NCBI RefSeq assembly: GCF_900233005.1 | Contig: NZ_LT960612.1 | Location: 1,488,001 to 1,552,000, forward strand | Source: Vibrio tapetis subsp. tapetis | GTDB taxonomy: Bacteria > Pseudomonadota > Gammaproteobacteria > Enterobacterales > Vibrionaceae | Direction of reading: 5' to 3' | DNA length: 64,000 bases | Translations under genes and position numbers: made by a program | Part shown: piece by piece, positions 1 to 9,315 of the stretch | Numbering within the stretch: the first letter of the stretch is position 1 | Layout of the letters: every line of letters starts with the position of its first letter | The notes under the pieces: model-generated | The model's database searches: none | Told to the model about the DNA's origin: nothing | What the model saw: the letters and a program-made list of their open reading frames with translations, nothing else

Positions 1-31
1 CTTTTTTAAGCGTTAGAGCGAGCGTTTGCTT

Positions 32-1228
32 ATGGGAACCCAACCCATGGTAACTCCGTCTTCGGTAACTAAGCCTACGGGGCTCCAGTCCTCAGTAACC
101 AAAGTCAAGCGCTCTAAAAATCGTTCGGATCTTCGAACTGGTTTTACGACGGGCGCATGCGCTGCTGCCGCGAGTCGAGCTGCCGTCTATGGTTTATTGC
201 ACAACACGCCTCTTGAACACATCACAATTACTCTCCCAAACGGCGAACCCGCGACATTTGCATTACAGCGATTTGATATTACCCCGCAGGGCGTACTGAC
301 GGGTGTCATTAAAGACGCTGGCGATGACCCAGATTGCACCCACGACGCTGAAGTTCAATGTTATTCAACTTGGGGTGAGAAGCCCGGGTTTGAGGTTGAT
401 GGTGGTGTGGGGGTGGCAAGAGTCACCTTACCAGGCTTAGAGCTTCCTGTTGGTGTGGCGGCCATTAATCCTGTGCCGCTACGTAATATTCAGGACATGG
501 CACTTTTAGAATGGGCTCAGGCCTCCCAAGAGCTGAAGTTGGCACAAGGCATGCGTTTAGAAATCCGCGTACCTGATGGCGTAGAGCGCGCCAAGCAAAC
601 CATAGGTCCGAGACTTGGTTTGATAGGCGGGATATCCATTCTGGGTACTCGTGGTACTGTGAAACCCTATTCAACGTCGGCGTTTTCCGCCTCTGTTAGG
701 CAGTCGGTACAAATTGCGCAAACGAACGGCCAGCGCCACGTTGTGCTGACTACCGGATCTCGCTCTGAAAAATCCGCCATGACCATGCTGCCAACACTTG
801 ATTCACTTTGTTTTATTCAAGCGGGTGATTTTGTTGGAGTGGGGCTACGAGCATCGAAACGCTACGAAGTACCAAAAGTAACCGTTGTCGCCATGATTGG
901 TAAGCTCGCCAAAATGGTGGCCGGTCATATGATGACACACGTATCAGGCCGTGCGATTGATTTTTCTCTGCTTGCTGACCTAGCCGTGCAATCCAAACTC
1001 GATGCCGATGCATGCGCGCAAATACGCCAAGCAAACACCGGAAGACACGTGTTGGATTTATGGCGAGAAACCAACCACCAACCTTTTTTAGACCTTTTAT
1101 GCCAACAAGCAGCGGAGCATGCTGCTGTGTACGTTAAACATGCGGTGACAATTGAATATCGACTGATTGATTTTAATGGTGAATTGTTGGCGAAATATTG
1201 TGTTCAAGGCTTAGGGCTTAAGGCATAA
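32..1228 (+). CDS. cbiD: Cobalt-precorrin-5B (C1)-methyltransferase CbiD
   Basis: CbiD transfers a methyl group from S-adenosylmethionine to C1 of the corrin ring in the anaerobic cobalamin pathway, in the cytoplasm. The family hallmark LRTGFTTGACAAAA lies about 35-50 residues in, and the protein is of normal family length (398 aa). I start it at the ATG at 32. A TTG two codons upstream and an ATG at 47 are also possible, because the first 30 or so residues are a low-complexity leader that the family does not need. It is the first gene visible of a long same-strand cbi operon. Its promoter, and any cobalamin riboswitch, would lie before the window. Confidence 0.93.
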   Translation: MGTQPMVTPSSVTKPTGLQSSVTKVKRSKNRSDLRTGFTTGACAAAASRAAVYGLLHNTPLEHITITLPNGEPATFALQRFDITPQGVLTGVIKDAGDDPDCTHDAEVQCYSTWGEKPGFEVDGGVGVARVTLPGLELPVGVAAINPVPLRNIQDMALLEWAQASQELKLAQGMRLEIRVPDGVERAKQTIGPRLGLIGGISILGTRGTVKPYSTSAFSASVRQSVQIAQTNGQRHVVLTTGSRSEKSAMTMLPTLDSLCFIQAGDFVGVGLRASKRYEVPKVTVVAMIGKLAKMVAGHMMTHVSGRAIDFSLLADLAVQSKLDADACAQIRQANTGRHVLDLWRETNHQPFLDLLCQQAAEHAAVYVKHAVTIEYRLIDFNGELLAKYCVQGLGLKA

Positions 1229-1316
1229 GGCGGGGGAAGAAAAAGCTATGGGGAAATTGAGATATGAGCGTTTGGAATAGTCACACGGTTGATGAACAAA
1301 ATTAAGGAATAGTGAA

Positions 1317-1970
1317 ATGGAAAAGATGCGTCAAATGACTCAGCAAGGCCGTCAAATAGAGAGTGATTCGTTCACCATTATTGATGACGAAATCGAACGC
1401 TTTCATGGTGGTCATTGCTTTACTGCAGAGCAATGGAACATTGTTCGTCGCGCCATTCATACCACCGGCGATTTTGAATACGCTGATTTGTTTAAATTTA
1501 GTGACGATGCCGTGGCATCGGGTATTGCCGCGTTGCAATCGGGCGCACCCATCATTACCGATGTGAGCATGATCGTCACGGGCTTAAATAAGCCAAGACT
1601 CAATCACTTTGGCAATGAAGCGAGTTGTTTTATATCTCATCCAGATGTCATTCGTGATGCAAAAGCAACGGGACAAACGCGTGCAATCCATTCTATGCAA
1701 TACGCTCGCGATAATGGGTTACTTGACGGCGCAATCGTTGGCGTCGGTAACGCACCCACGGCATTGTTAGAGCTACTAAGAATGATCGAGGTGGGCGAAG
1801 TAAAACCTGCGTTGGTGATTGGTATTCCTGTCGGCTTTGTAAAGGCAGACGAGTCAAAACAAGCTCTATACGAACAAAATAAAGTGCCGTTCATTGCGAG
1901 TTTAGGGCGTAAAGGCGGCAGTCCATTAGTGGTGTCGACCATTCATGCCCTGCTTGCTCAATCTATTTAA
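1317..1970 (+). CDS. cbiC: Cobalt-precorrin-8 methylmutase CbiC
   Basis: CbiC moves a methyl group from C11 to C12, turning cobalt-precorrin-8 into cobyrinate. The 217-aa length fits the family. Typical segments are visible: a mid-protein stretch with DVSMIVTGLN and later VGVGNAPTAL followed by IGIPVGFV and ESK, which form the substrate pocket in the family. An AAGGAA ribosome site precedes the ATG. It lies 88 bp after cbiD and 23 bp before cbiET on the same strand, so co-transcription is likely. Confidence 0.95.
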   Translation: MEKMRQMTQQGRQIESDSFTIIDDEIERFHGGHCFTAEQWNIVRRAIHTTGDFEYADLFKFSDDAVASGIAALQSGAPIITDVSMIVTGLNKPRLNHFGNEASCFISHPDVIRDAKATGQTRAIHSMQYARDNGLLDGAIVGVGNAPTALLELLRMIEVGEVKPALVIGIPVGFVKADESKQALYEQNKVPFIASLGRKGGSPLVVSTIHALLAQSI

Positions 1971-1993
1971 TTGCCAGATAGGAGATCATCTAG

Positions 1994-3262
1994 ATGGTGT
2001 GTATTGAGCAAAAAGAAGCGGCTGTGACGGTTATCGGCGTGCCGGAAGATGGCTGTTTAAGCTTGACGAGCAGAGCGGTAAACAGGGTAGAAAAGGCTCG
2101 TGTATTAGCAGGTAACACGCGCTTACTTGAATGGTTTCCCCAATTCAAGGGTACGGTACTGAACATGGAGGTCGGCTTTTCGACATGGCTTGCTCAAGTA
2201 CTGGAAGAAAGCGAAGAAGGCGGTGTGGTTGTGTTGGCTTCTGGTGATCCTTTGTTCTTTGGCATCGGCAGCACATTATTAAAACGTTTACCCAATGATG
2301 AACTGCGCTTTATTCCTTCTCCAAGTTCTATGCAATTAGCTTGCAGCCGCATTGGCCTTGCTTGGCAGGATGCAAAATCCGTTTCACTGCATGGACGATC
2401 CCAACATTACGGCTCAATTCAAGGGCTGTCCAGTCAAATGCAGCAGGGTGATTTGTTTTGCCTATTAACAGACAAACAGAACCACCCGGCTCGCATTGCC
2501 AATCATTTACTGAAATTTAATAACGCGAATTGGCAGGTTTGGGTAGCAGAAAACTTAGGTGGAACCACGGAAAATATATCCGAGTGGACGGTCTCTTCAC
2601 TGGCAGAGTCGGAGCGTGAATTTGACTCCCTTAATGTCGTGATATTGAAGCGCCACCTAAATCCCGATATTCAAGCATGGGGTGGGTTAGGCCAGTACGC
2701 GAGCGATGATGATTTTGAAAAACGCATGCCAAAACGTGGCCTGATCACAAAGCAATCAGTACGCCATTTAGCATTGTGTAGCATGCGAATCAAACCAACG
2801 GATGTGGTGTGGGATATAGGCACAGGTTCGGGCTCCGTCGCGATAGAAGCCGCTAAACAATGCGCTCAAGGTCAGGTGTTTACCCTTGAGTCCAACCCCG
2901 ATTGCTACCCGTCGATTGAAGCGAACATTCAAGCGCACAGTACCGATAACGTGACGTTAGTGAAACAAAAAGCCCCGTTAGGGTTAGATGACTTACCGCA
3001 GCCATCTAGTGTGTTTATTGGCGGCAGTCGTGGGCAAATGGACAGCATTTTGGATACCGTTTGGCAACGGCTCGCCAATAAGGGCGTATTAGTGGCATCG
3101 GCGGTAACTGTAGATTCCGTATCTGAAATCTACAGTTGGGCAAAACGTCATGGTGTTGCCGTACAGGTGCAGTTGGTATCGATTTCAAATGGGGTGCCTT
3201 TAGCGCATTACACCCGTTATCAAGCGGATAACCCCATCCACCTGTTCATCTTTAACAAATAG
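1994..3262 (+). CDS. cbiET: Fused CbiE-CbiT: precorrin-7 C5- and C15-methyltransferase/decarboxylase
   Basis: This 422-aa protein joins CbiE (C5 methylation, residues about 10-210) to CbiT (C15 methylation with C12 acetate decarboxylation, about 235-420). The CbiE half shows the tetrapyrrole-methylase pattern with LASGDPLFFGIG. The CbiT half shows a class I SAM site, VWDIGTGSGSVAIEAA, and a later FIGGSRGQMD. CobL of the aerobic pathway has the same fusion, but the neighbours (cbiD, cbiG, cbiK) put this one in the anaerobic route. The ATG at 1994 follows an AGGAGA ribosome site. Confidence 0.94.
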   Translation: MVCIEQKEAAVTVIGVPEDGCLSLTSRAVNRVEKARVLAGNTRLLEWFPQFKGTVLNMEVGFSTWLAQVLEESEEGGVVVLASGDPLFFGIGSTLLKRLPNDELRFIPSPSSMQLACSRIGLAWQDAKSVSLHGRSQHYGSIQGLSSQMQQGDLFCLLTDKQNHPARIANHLLKFNNANWQVWVAENLGGTTENISEWTVSSLAESEREFDSLNVVILKRHLNPDIQAWGGLGQYASDDDFEKRMPKRGLITKQSVRHLALCSMRIKPTDVVWDIGTGSGSVAIEAAKQCAQGQVFTLESNPDCYPSIEANIQAHSTDNVTLVKQKAPLGLDDLPQPSSVFIGGSRGQMDSILDTVWQRLANKGVLVASAVTVDSVSEIYSWAKRHGVAVQVQLVSISNGVPLAHYTRYQADNPIHLFIFNK

Positions 3263-3374
3263 AAAAGAACAACAGCAGCACTCGACCAAACCGAGTGTGA
3301 CCGTCACAAATTCAAGCCTGCGAGGTCTCCACTTTCGCAAGGCAAAACAACAGAATATTAAGAGAAAGTAAATC
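3263..3374. other. Intergenic spacer with two small hairpins inside the cbi operon
   Basis: This 112-bp gap is the longest break between cbiET and cbiL. It contains CACTCG/CGAGTG with a 7-nt loop (about 3280-3298) and an imperfect GCCTGCGA/TCGCAAGGC stem (about 3315-3343). Neither is followed by a T-run, so they look like mRNA processing or stability elements rather than terminators. The role is inferred. Confidence 0.35.
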
Positions 3375-4202
3375 ATGACATTAGGAACTATGTACGCCAT
3401 CGGAGTCGGAACAGGTGACAGCGAACTGTTAACGCTAAAAGCGCATCGCTTGTTATCTGAAGTGGATGTGGTGGCTTTTCCCGAGAAAGACTTAGGTTCT
3501 AATCATTCATTCGCAAAGCAGATTGTTGCTGGTGTTCTAGAAGAAAGCGATATGCAGGGGCAAATTTGTTACCTGCATTTTCCAATGACTCGAGATCCTA
3601 GCATCAACATGCCAGCATGGCGTAAAGCGGCAGAAACTCTGGCTGAGTATCTTAAGCAAGGTAAGTCAGTGGCGTTTGCAACCGAGGGGGATCCATCGGT
3701 GTATAGCACGTGGGCGTATCTTCAAGAAGAACTTGCAGAGCTACTACCTGCATTAAAAAGTGAAATCATTCCGGGCATTACGTCGATTACTGCGATTCCG
3801 TCTCAGACTCAAATCCCTTTGGCGGATGGTCAAGAGCGCTTTTGTGTTGTACCAGCAACATGGGGTATTGAATGCTTAGAGCGCCTGTCTAAAGAGTTCG
3901 ACACAATCATGCTCATCAAAGCGGGTCGTGTTATTCCTAAATTGATCGAACAGCTAACCAAACTTGATCTACTGGAGTGTGCAACTTACGTATCTCACGC
4001 AACAACAGATAAACAAGAAATTTACTGCAACCTCAGTGACGTACCGGAAGAAAACCGCTACTTCTCTATGGTTCAAATCTCTATTCGTTCACGCAGAGGC
4101 GTATTACGCGGCACATCCGAGGCGCAAAAATGTAAGGCGTTAGATTCAGCGATAGAACCTGTGAGTGAGCGCAATGGGGTAAGCAAGGACGAAGCCGCAT
4201 GA
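3375..4202 (+). CDS. cbiL: Cobalt-precorrin-2 C20-methyltransferase CbiL
   Basis: CbiL adds the C20 methyl group to cobalt-factor/precorrin-2, the first methylation committed to B12. The 275-aa sequence has the tetrapyrrole-methylase layout: an N-terminal YAIGVGTGDSELLTLKA loop, then ATEGDPSVYSTW, then PGITSITAI, which build the SAM pocket. The AGAGAAAG before the ATG at 3375 can serve as ribosome site. The stop overlaps the next start in an ATGA, which points to translational coupling with cbiG. The last 30 or so residues are a poorly conserved tail. Confidence 0.93.
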   Translation: MTLGTMYAIGVGTGDSELLTLKAHRLLSEVDVVAFPEKDLGSNHSFAKQIVAGVLEESDMQGQICYLHFPMTRDPSINMPAWRKAAETLAEYLKQGKSVAFATEGDPSVYSTWAYLQEELAELLPALKSEIIPGITSITAIPSQTQIPLADGQERFCVVPATWGIECLERLSKEFDTIMLIKAGRVIPKLIEQLTKLDLLECATYVSHATTDKQEIYCNLSDVPEENRYFSMVQISIRSRRGVLRGTSEAQKCKALDSAIEPVSERNGVSKDEAA

Positions 4203-5833
4203 AAATAGCCATCTACGCCATCACTCTAAATGGAGCAAAGCAGGCCAAGCGGTTAGCATCAACCTTACCTTTTGCGGATGTGTTTGTCGCCCCAATTGGC
4301 CAAGAGGCCTATGAAGAGGCTCAAACGTTAACCTTACCGCTTTCAAGCTTTTTGGCGCCTAAGTTTAACCAATACGATCACCACATCTGCTTTTTTGCAG
4401 CGGGCATTGTAAGCCGTATGATTGCGCCATTATTACAAGATAAACGCACTGATCCGGGCGTGTTATGTATTGATGATCATGGTCATTTCGTTATTCCTAT
4501 GTTGTCTGGACATCGAGGTGGCGCAAATAGCCTTGCTTGCCAAGTGGCAAAAACATTGGCGGCTACCCCTGTTGTTACCACCGCCTCCGATGTCGCGGGG
4601 ACATTATCTGTTGATATGTTAGGCGCATCATTTGGTTGGAAGCTAGATCCGCGTTGTGAAAGTGCCATTACGTCAGTCAGCGCGGCGGTTGTTAACGAAC
4701 AAAACGTGCTCGTGGTTCAGCAAGCAGGGGAACAAACTTGGTGGCCTCATAAACGTTCTATGGCAAGTAATGTGCAGTGCCATCCCGATCTATCGTCGAA
4801 TCATTTACCCGAACACCGCTCTCAGTTAGAGTCGCTTGAGCCGAATAAATGGGATGGTTTGGTGCTTATCTCCGATCAGTTGGAACCGAAAGGTGCGCAG
4901 CAATGGGAAGACAAAACCGTACTTTGGCGGCCTAAGTCGTTGGTACTCGGCATTGGTTGCGACAGAAACACGCCAGCGCATGTGATAGAAACCGGCATTC
5001 GTTTGTTTCTAAATGAACATAATCTTGCTCATCAAAGCCTGTCGGCATTGGCCAGTATTGCCCTTAAAGCTGATGAAGTGGGCATATTGGAATACTCGCA
5101 AGCGAGCCAAATCCCGTTTGTGACTTATCCAGCCCAAGAACTAGCAGACATAGAAGGGATTGAAAACCCGTCTGAGTATGTCAAAAAAGTAACGGGTGTT
5201 GCATCAGTCGCCGAAGCCGCGAGCTTGAAACGTAGCAGCACCAACAAATTGGTGGTGGGTAAATGGAAGTACAAACAAGACGGCTTTAACATCACACTGG
5301 CCTGCACACGTATTCAATATGACGAACCATTAGCCCGTAAGAAATGGAAAAACTGGTTAGATGAAGTTGTCAAAATCAACGCCCATGGCAATGAAGTCGT
5401 AGAAGGTTTTGAATGCAAGCCCAAGCACGTTGATTTGAACCGACCAATGCTTTACCACAGGCACCACTTACTGGTGTGTGAAGGCGGTCGCTGCGCCAAG
5501 CAAGGTAGCCGAAACCTTGCTCATGATTTACGTCAAATCCTTAAAACCATGGGGTTAGACAAAGGCGATAAGCGCATCAAAATTAGCCGTACTCATTGTG
5601 CTGGCGCATGCAGAAATCGCGCTGCGATGGTGGTGTATGAGCGGTTAACTCAACACGAAACGCCGATCAATAACGGTGTGTGGCTAAAAGCCATTGATGA
5701 ATTCACATTGGAACAATGGCAAGCGTTGTTTGATGCATTGCACACACGTACACCATTACAAAACATATTATCAGAGCAGTTTTTTGCACCCATTGAAGGT
5801 GCGAAAGAGTGTTTAGAAGAATTAAAAGATTAA
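4199..5833 (+). CDS. cbiG: Cobalt-precorrin-5A hydrolase CbiG fused to a 2Fe-2S thioredoxin-like ferredoxin
   Basis: CbiG opens the ring-contraction lactone and releases the C20 fragment as acetaldehyde. The N-terminal domain shows FFAAGIVSRMIAP and SGHRGGAN, followed by a middle linker domain and a C-terminal CbiG domain starting near LVLGIGCDRNT. CbiG usually ends at about 350 residues. Here the chain runs to 544. The extra part, about 415-510, has C427, C432, C467 and C471 in the C-x4-C ... C-x3-C pattern of thioredoxin-like 2Fe-2S ferredoxins. The ferredoxin may deliver electrons to a redox step of the pathway, or may stabilise it; this is inference. The gene overlaps cbiL by ATGA. Confidence 0.9.
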   Translation: MKIAIYAITLNGAKQAKRLASTLPFADVFVAPIGQEAYEEAQTLTLPLSSFLAPKFNQYDHHICFFAAGIVSRMIAPLLQDKRTDPGVLCIDDHGHFVIPMLSGHRGGANSLACQVAKTLAATPVVTTASDVAGTLSVDMLGASFGWKLDPRCESAITSVSAAVVNEQNVLVVQQAGEQTWWPHKRSMASNVQCHPDLSSNHLPEHRSQLESLEPNKWDGLVLISDQLEPKGAQQWEDKTVLWRPKSLVLGIGCDRNTPAHVIETGIRLFLNEHNLAHQSLSALASIALKADEVGILEYSQASQIPFVTYPAQELADIEGIENPSEYVKKVTGVASVAEAASLKRSSTNKLVVGKWKYKQDGFNITLACTRIQYDEPLARKKWKNWLDEVVKINAHGNEVVEGFECKPKHVDLNRPMLYHRHHLLVCEGGRCAKQGSRNLAHDLRQILKTMGLDKGDKRIKISRTHCAGACRNRAAMVVYERLTQHETPINNGVWLKAIDEFTLEQWQALFDALHTRTPLQNILSEQFFAPIEGAKECLEELKD

Positions 5834-5845
5834 GGAAAATACATC

Positions 5846-6685
5846 ATGAAACGTTTACGTCATTATAACCAAGGCACTGCCATCGTATTAAGTTGCTTTG
5901 GCTCGGTAGTAGAACAAGACCGTTATGAGCAAGTGGCCCAGCACGTACAAAGTAACCACCCTGAGGCTCTCGTACGCATTGCAACCAGCTCCAAAATGGT
6001 GATCAAAAAGCTGGCCAGCAAAGGGGTAGAGTGCCATAGCTTACCGCAAGTGCTAGCCGATTTAGACACCAAAGGCTACCAACGAATTTTAGTGGTATCG
6101 GTGTACCTATTCCCAACCGATGAGCACCGTTATCTAACCAGCATTGTTGATGGCTTTAAGCAGTTTTCATTGGCACACATTGAGCAAACGCCAGCCATTA
6201 TGCATCACAGCCAGCATACTAGCCGCCTGATCGGCGCTTTGCATCAGCGTTTTGTTTCAGATAATGGCTTCAACTTATACGTGCATCATGGTGCGCCATT
6301 GTTGGATAACCCGGGTCATCAATCTATCCATTATAGTGATAGCCTGCTGGGTAAATTATCTTCACGCAACTTTGCTTGTTCTTTGGAAGGCGCATGGCCG
6401 TTTGACTTGGTTAAAGGCGAGATCTGTCAGCAAATCAAAGCTCAAGCTAACGAAGATAAACCTCAGCTAACCTTGATTCCTCTATTGCTTGTCTCTGGCA
6501 ATCATTTTGTAAAAGACATGCAAGCGATCAAATCAGAGCTAGACGATCAGTTTGATGTGTCAATTGCCAAACCGGTGAAAGGCGACAAATTCTGCATGTT
6601 AGATATGCCGGAGCTTATCACCATCATGGACAAGCAAATCAACGAAGGCTTGATTCGTTTGAACGCACCAGAGGCTAACAAATAA
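5846..6685 (+). CDS. cbiK: Sirohydrochlorin cobaltochelatase, CbiK type
   Basis: CbiK inserts cobalt into sirohydrochlorin at the start of the anaerobic pathway. The 279-aa length and the order of motifs match class II chelatases of the CbiK group rather than CbiX: SSKMVIKKLASKG, the YVHHGAP loop with H148, the E181-G segment and the LLVSGNH loop with H220. By analogy with Salmonella CbiK, the two histidines and the acidic residue bind the metal. There is no export signal, so it is cytoplasmic, unlike the periplasmic CbiK of Desulfovibrio. An AAGGAAA ribosome site precedes the ATG. The stop overlaps the start of cbiH in TAATG. Confidence 0.88.
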   Translation: MKRLRHYNQGTAIVLSCFGSVVEQDRYEQVAQHVQSNHPEALVRIATSSKMVIKKLASKGVECHSLPQVLADLDTKGYQRILVVSVYLFPTDEHRYLTSIVDGFKQFSLAHIEQTPAIMHHSQHTSRLIGALHQRFVSDNGFNLYVHHGAPLLDNPGHQSIHYSDSLLGKLSSRNFACSLEGAWPFDLVKGEICQQIKAQANEDKPQLTLIPLLLVSGNHFVKDMQAIKSELDDQFDVSIAKPVKGDKFCMLDMPELITIMDKQINEGLIRLNAPEANK

Positions 6686-7518
6686 TGGCCAAACTTACGC
6701 TAATCGGATTAGGGCCGGGCAGTATTGACTTGGTGACGCCTGCCGCTCGTAAAGCCATTGAAACCGCTGATGTAGTGGCAGGGTATAAAGCCTATGTAGA
6801 TTTGATCCGAGAACTGATTTTAGCGCAAGAAGTCATTCAAAGTGGCATGACTCGCGAATGGGAACGAGCTCAAGCCGCAGTCGAAGCGGCGGCGGCAGGC
6901 AGACAAGCGGTATTGGTTTGCTCTGGCGATTCTGGCATGTATGCCATGGCCCCTTTAGTATTAGAGCTATTAGAACAAAATCCCGAACTCAATGGCAAAG
7001 TCGAGCTCGATATTATTCCCGGCATCACGGCTGCGAACGCCTGTGCATCTTTAGTTGGTGCACCGTTAGGCCACGACAGTTGTACTATTTCCTTGTCGGA
7101 TCTTCTCACGCCTTGGGATGTGATTATTAAACGCGTTGAAGCGGCGGCAATGGCGGATTTTGCGGTGACGTTTTATAACCCTCGCTCTAAAAAGCGTACC
7201 GAGCACATTGAAACTGCCCGTGAAATATTACTAAAACATCGAAGCCCAGAAACCCCTGTAGCGGTAGTCAATGCGGCATATCGAGACGATCAGAAAGTGA
7301 CGTTAACGACACTGGCAGAATTCACCAAAGTTGAGTTCGGTATGAACGCAGCTGTTATTGTAGGCAACAGTAATAGCTACCGTTTTGGTGACTGGATCGT
7401 CACGCCTCGTGGTTACAAAAACAAATACCAATTGGCAGACGGCAAAGTGTTAGAGGGCCAAAAACGCGGCCACTCACTGAATACTACCGAAGCACAGCCA
7501 CAAGAGGTGAACGTATGA
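6685..7518 (+). CDS. cbiH: Cobalt-factor III C17-methyltransferase (ring contraction) CbiH
   Basis: CbiH methylates C17 and contracts the macrocycle. The sequence has the tetrapyrrole-methylase features LIGLGPGSIDLVTP at the N-terminus, SGDSGMYAMAPLVLE, and IPGITAANACASLVGAPLGHD, which is characteristic of CbiH/CobJ. At 277 aa it is a normal single-domain CbiH, without the C-terminal Fe-S extension of CbiH60. It starts on the last base of the cbiK stop and ends in an ATGA overlap with cbiF. Confidence 0.95.
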   Translation: MAKLTLIGLGPGSIDLVTPAARKAIETADVVAGYKAYVDLIRELILAQEVIQSGMTREWERAQAAVEAAAAGRQAVLVCSGDSGMYAMAPLVLELLEQNPELNGKVELDIIPGITAANACASLVGAPLGHDSCTISLSDLLTPWDVIIKRVEAAAMADFAVTFYNPRSKKRTEHIETAREILLKHRSPETPVAVVNAAYRDDQKVTLTTLAEFTKVEFGMNAAVIVGNSNSYRFGDWIVTPRGYKNKYQLADGKVLEGQKRGHSLNTTEAQPQEVNV

Positions 7519-8282
7519 CCGTATACTTTATTGGCGCAGGCCCCGGTGATCCAGATTTAATCACAGTGAAAGGGGCACGCTTGGTAGAGCAATGTCCTGT
7601 GGTGATGTACGCTGGCAGCCTAGTCCCTAAAGCCGTGATTGAACGTGCTCGCGACGATGCGCAAGTGTATAACTCAGCGGATATGGATCTTGATGACATT
7701 ACCAAAGTGTATCAAGACGCTCATGAAGCCGGTCAAGATGTGGCGCGGGTTCAAACGGGCGATCTCTCTATTTATTCATCTTTGGCTGAGCAAACACGCC
7801 GCCTAGATGATCTGGGCATTGATTGGCAAGTCATCCCCGGGGTATCGTCTTTTCAAGCTTCTGCTGCGGCGTTGGGGCAAGAGTTAACCTTGCCTGAAAA
7901 ATGCCAAACCATCATTTTAAGCCGCGCTTCGGGTAGAACGCCCGTGCCAGAAAAAGAGAACCTGCGCTCCCTTGCTAAGCATGAAGCAACCTTGTGTTTG
8001 TTTTTAAGTGCGACCTTGATTCGCAAAGTGGTGCGTGAATTGTCTGATGTGTATCCACAAGATTGGCCAGTCGCCGTGGTTGAAAAAGCGTCTCATCCAG
8101 AGCAGCGTATATTACGTGGGACGTTAGCCACCATTGCCGATCAAATGCATGACGCAGGCATTCGTTCAACGGCGATGATCATCGTAAGCAAAGTGTTAGG
8201 AGAGCAAGATTTTGTCGACTCAAAACTCTATGATCCGACCTTTTCTCATGCATGCCGCAAAGCCAAAGTGGTTGAGGAATAA
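7515..8282 (+). CDS. cbiF: Cobalt-precorrin-4 C11-methyltransferase CbiF
   Basis: CbiF methylates C11 of cobalt-precorrin-4. The 255-aa protein carries the family signatures YFIGAGPGDPDLITVKGA, QTGDLSIYSS and IPGVSSFQASAAALGQELTLPE. It overlaps cbiH by four bases (ATGA) and is followed after 3 bp by cbiB, so the three are probably translated together. Confidence 0.96.
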   Translation: MTVYFIGAGPGDPDLITVKGARLVEQCPVVMYAGSLVPKAVIERARDDAQVYNSADMDLDDITKVYQDAHEAGQDVARVQTGDLSIYSSLAEQTRRLDDLGIDWQVIPGVSSFQASAAALGQELTLPEKCQTIILSRASGRTPVPEKENLRSLAKHEATLCLFLSATLIRKVVRELSDVYPQDWPVAVVEKASHPEQRILRGTLATIADQMHDAGIRSTAMIIVSKVLGEQDFVDSKLYDPTFSHACRKAKVVEE

Positions 8283-8285
8283 GCC

Positions 8286-9266
8286 TTGTCATTAGTGCTT
8301 TGGATGGCGTTGTCTGTAATTAGCGCGTGCCTACTTGACCGATTATTTGGGGAGCCTAGAAAATGGCACCCACTAGTCGGCTACGGCAATTATCTCTATT
8401 GGCTAGAGAAACGTTTAAATCTCGATGTTCTGCGCGACAGCGAGTTTGATGTCTCCCAAGCTCATCAATATAAAACCAAACGCCGAGGAATCATTGCTTG
8501 GTGTTGCGCTACCTTACCTCTTGTGATGATAGCGGGGGGGATATTTGAACTACTTTTCCACGGATCTTTTCTTCTCTATTGGATCAGCAGTACTTTGGTC
8601 TTGTATGTGTGCATTGGTCAAAAGAGCTTATTGCAACATGCTGATTGGATTCATCGGCCCTTGGTCGCAGGAGACATAGAACAAGCAAGAGAAAAAGTGG
8701 GTTGGATAGTCAGCCGAGAAACCAGTGAAATGGATGAATATCAAATCACCTCTGCCACCATTGAGTCGGTATTGGAAAACGGCAACGATGCTATCTACGG
8801 TGCTCTATTTTGGTTTCTTGTTGCGGGGCCAATTGGCGCAATTGTTTTTCGTATGGCGAATACTATGGATGCCATGTGGGGGTATAAAAACGCGCGTTTT
8901 ATTCATTTTGGCTGGTGCGCCGCCAAACTCGATGATGCCCTTGGTTATCTTCCCGCCAGACTGACCGCCATAAGCTACGCCTTAGTGGGCAATACCCATC
9001 TTGCGTTGAACTGCTGGAAGCAACAAGCTGATCACTGTGAAAGCCCGAACGGTGGCCCAGTAATGACCAGTGGAGCAGGAGCGTTAAGTATTGCGATCGG
9101 TGGCCCAGCGGTTTATCACGGCGTGTTAAAACAAAAGCAATTCATGGGGCGTGGCATCAAAGCTTCAGGGTCAGACATAGCCCGAGCGTGCCAGTTGGTT
9201 CAAAGCACAACACACATATGGTTGGTGACAATGTCACTTATTGCGGGCTTGTTATCAATACAATAA
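8286..9266 (+). CDS. cbiB: Adenosylcobinamide-phosphate synthase CbiB
   Basis: CbiB attaches the aminopropanol (phosphate) arm to adenosylcobyric acid at the inner membrane. The N-terminal hallmark LLDRLFGEPRKWHPLVGYG, several hydrophobic helices and the later NGGPVMTSGAGAL segment are typical of the family, as is the length (326 aa). The start is taken as TTG at 8286, because GAGGAA lies 6-7 bases upstream. GTG at 8295 or ATG at 8304 are alternatives but would remove part of the first membrane helix. Confidence 0.92.
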   Translation: MSLVLWMALSVISACLLDRLFGEPRKWHPLVGYGNYLYWLEKRLNLDVLRDSEFDVSQAHQYKTKRRGIIAWCCATLPLVMIAGGIFELLFHGSFLLYWISSTLVLYVCIGQKSLLQHADWIHRPLVAGDIEQAREKVGWIVSRETSEMDEYQITSATIESVLENGNDAIYGALFWFLVAGPIGAIVFRMANTMDAMWGYKNARFIHFGWCAAKLDDALGYLPARLTAISYALVGNTHLALNCWKQQADHCESPNGGPVMTSGAGALSIAIGGPAVYHGVLKQKQFMGRGIKASGSDIARACQLVQSTTHIWLVTMSLIAGLLSIQ

Positions 9267-9315
9267 CAACCGAAATAATCACAACTAACGTTTCGGATAA
9301 TACAATGGATATGAC

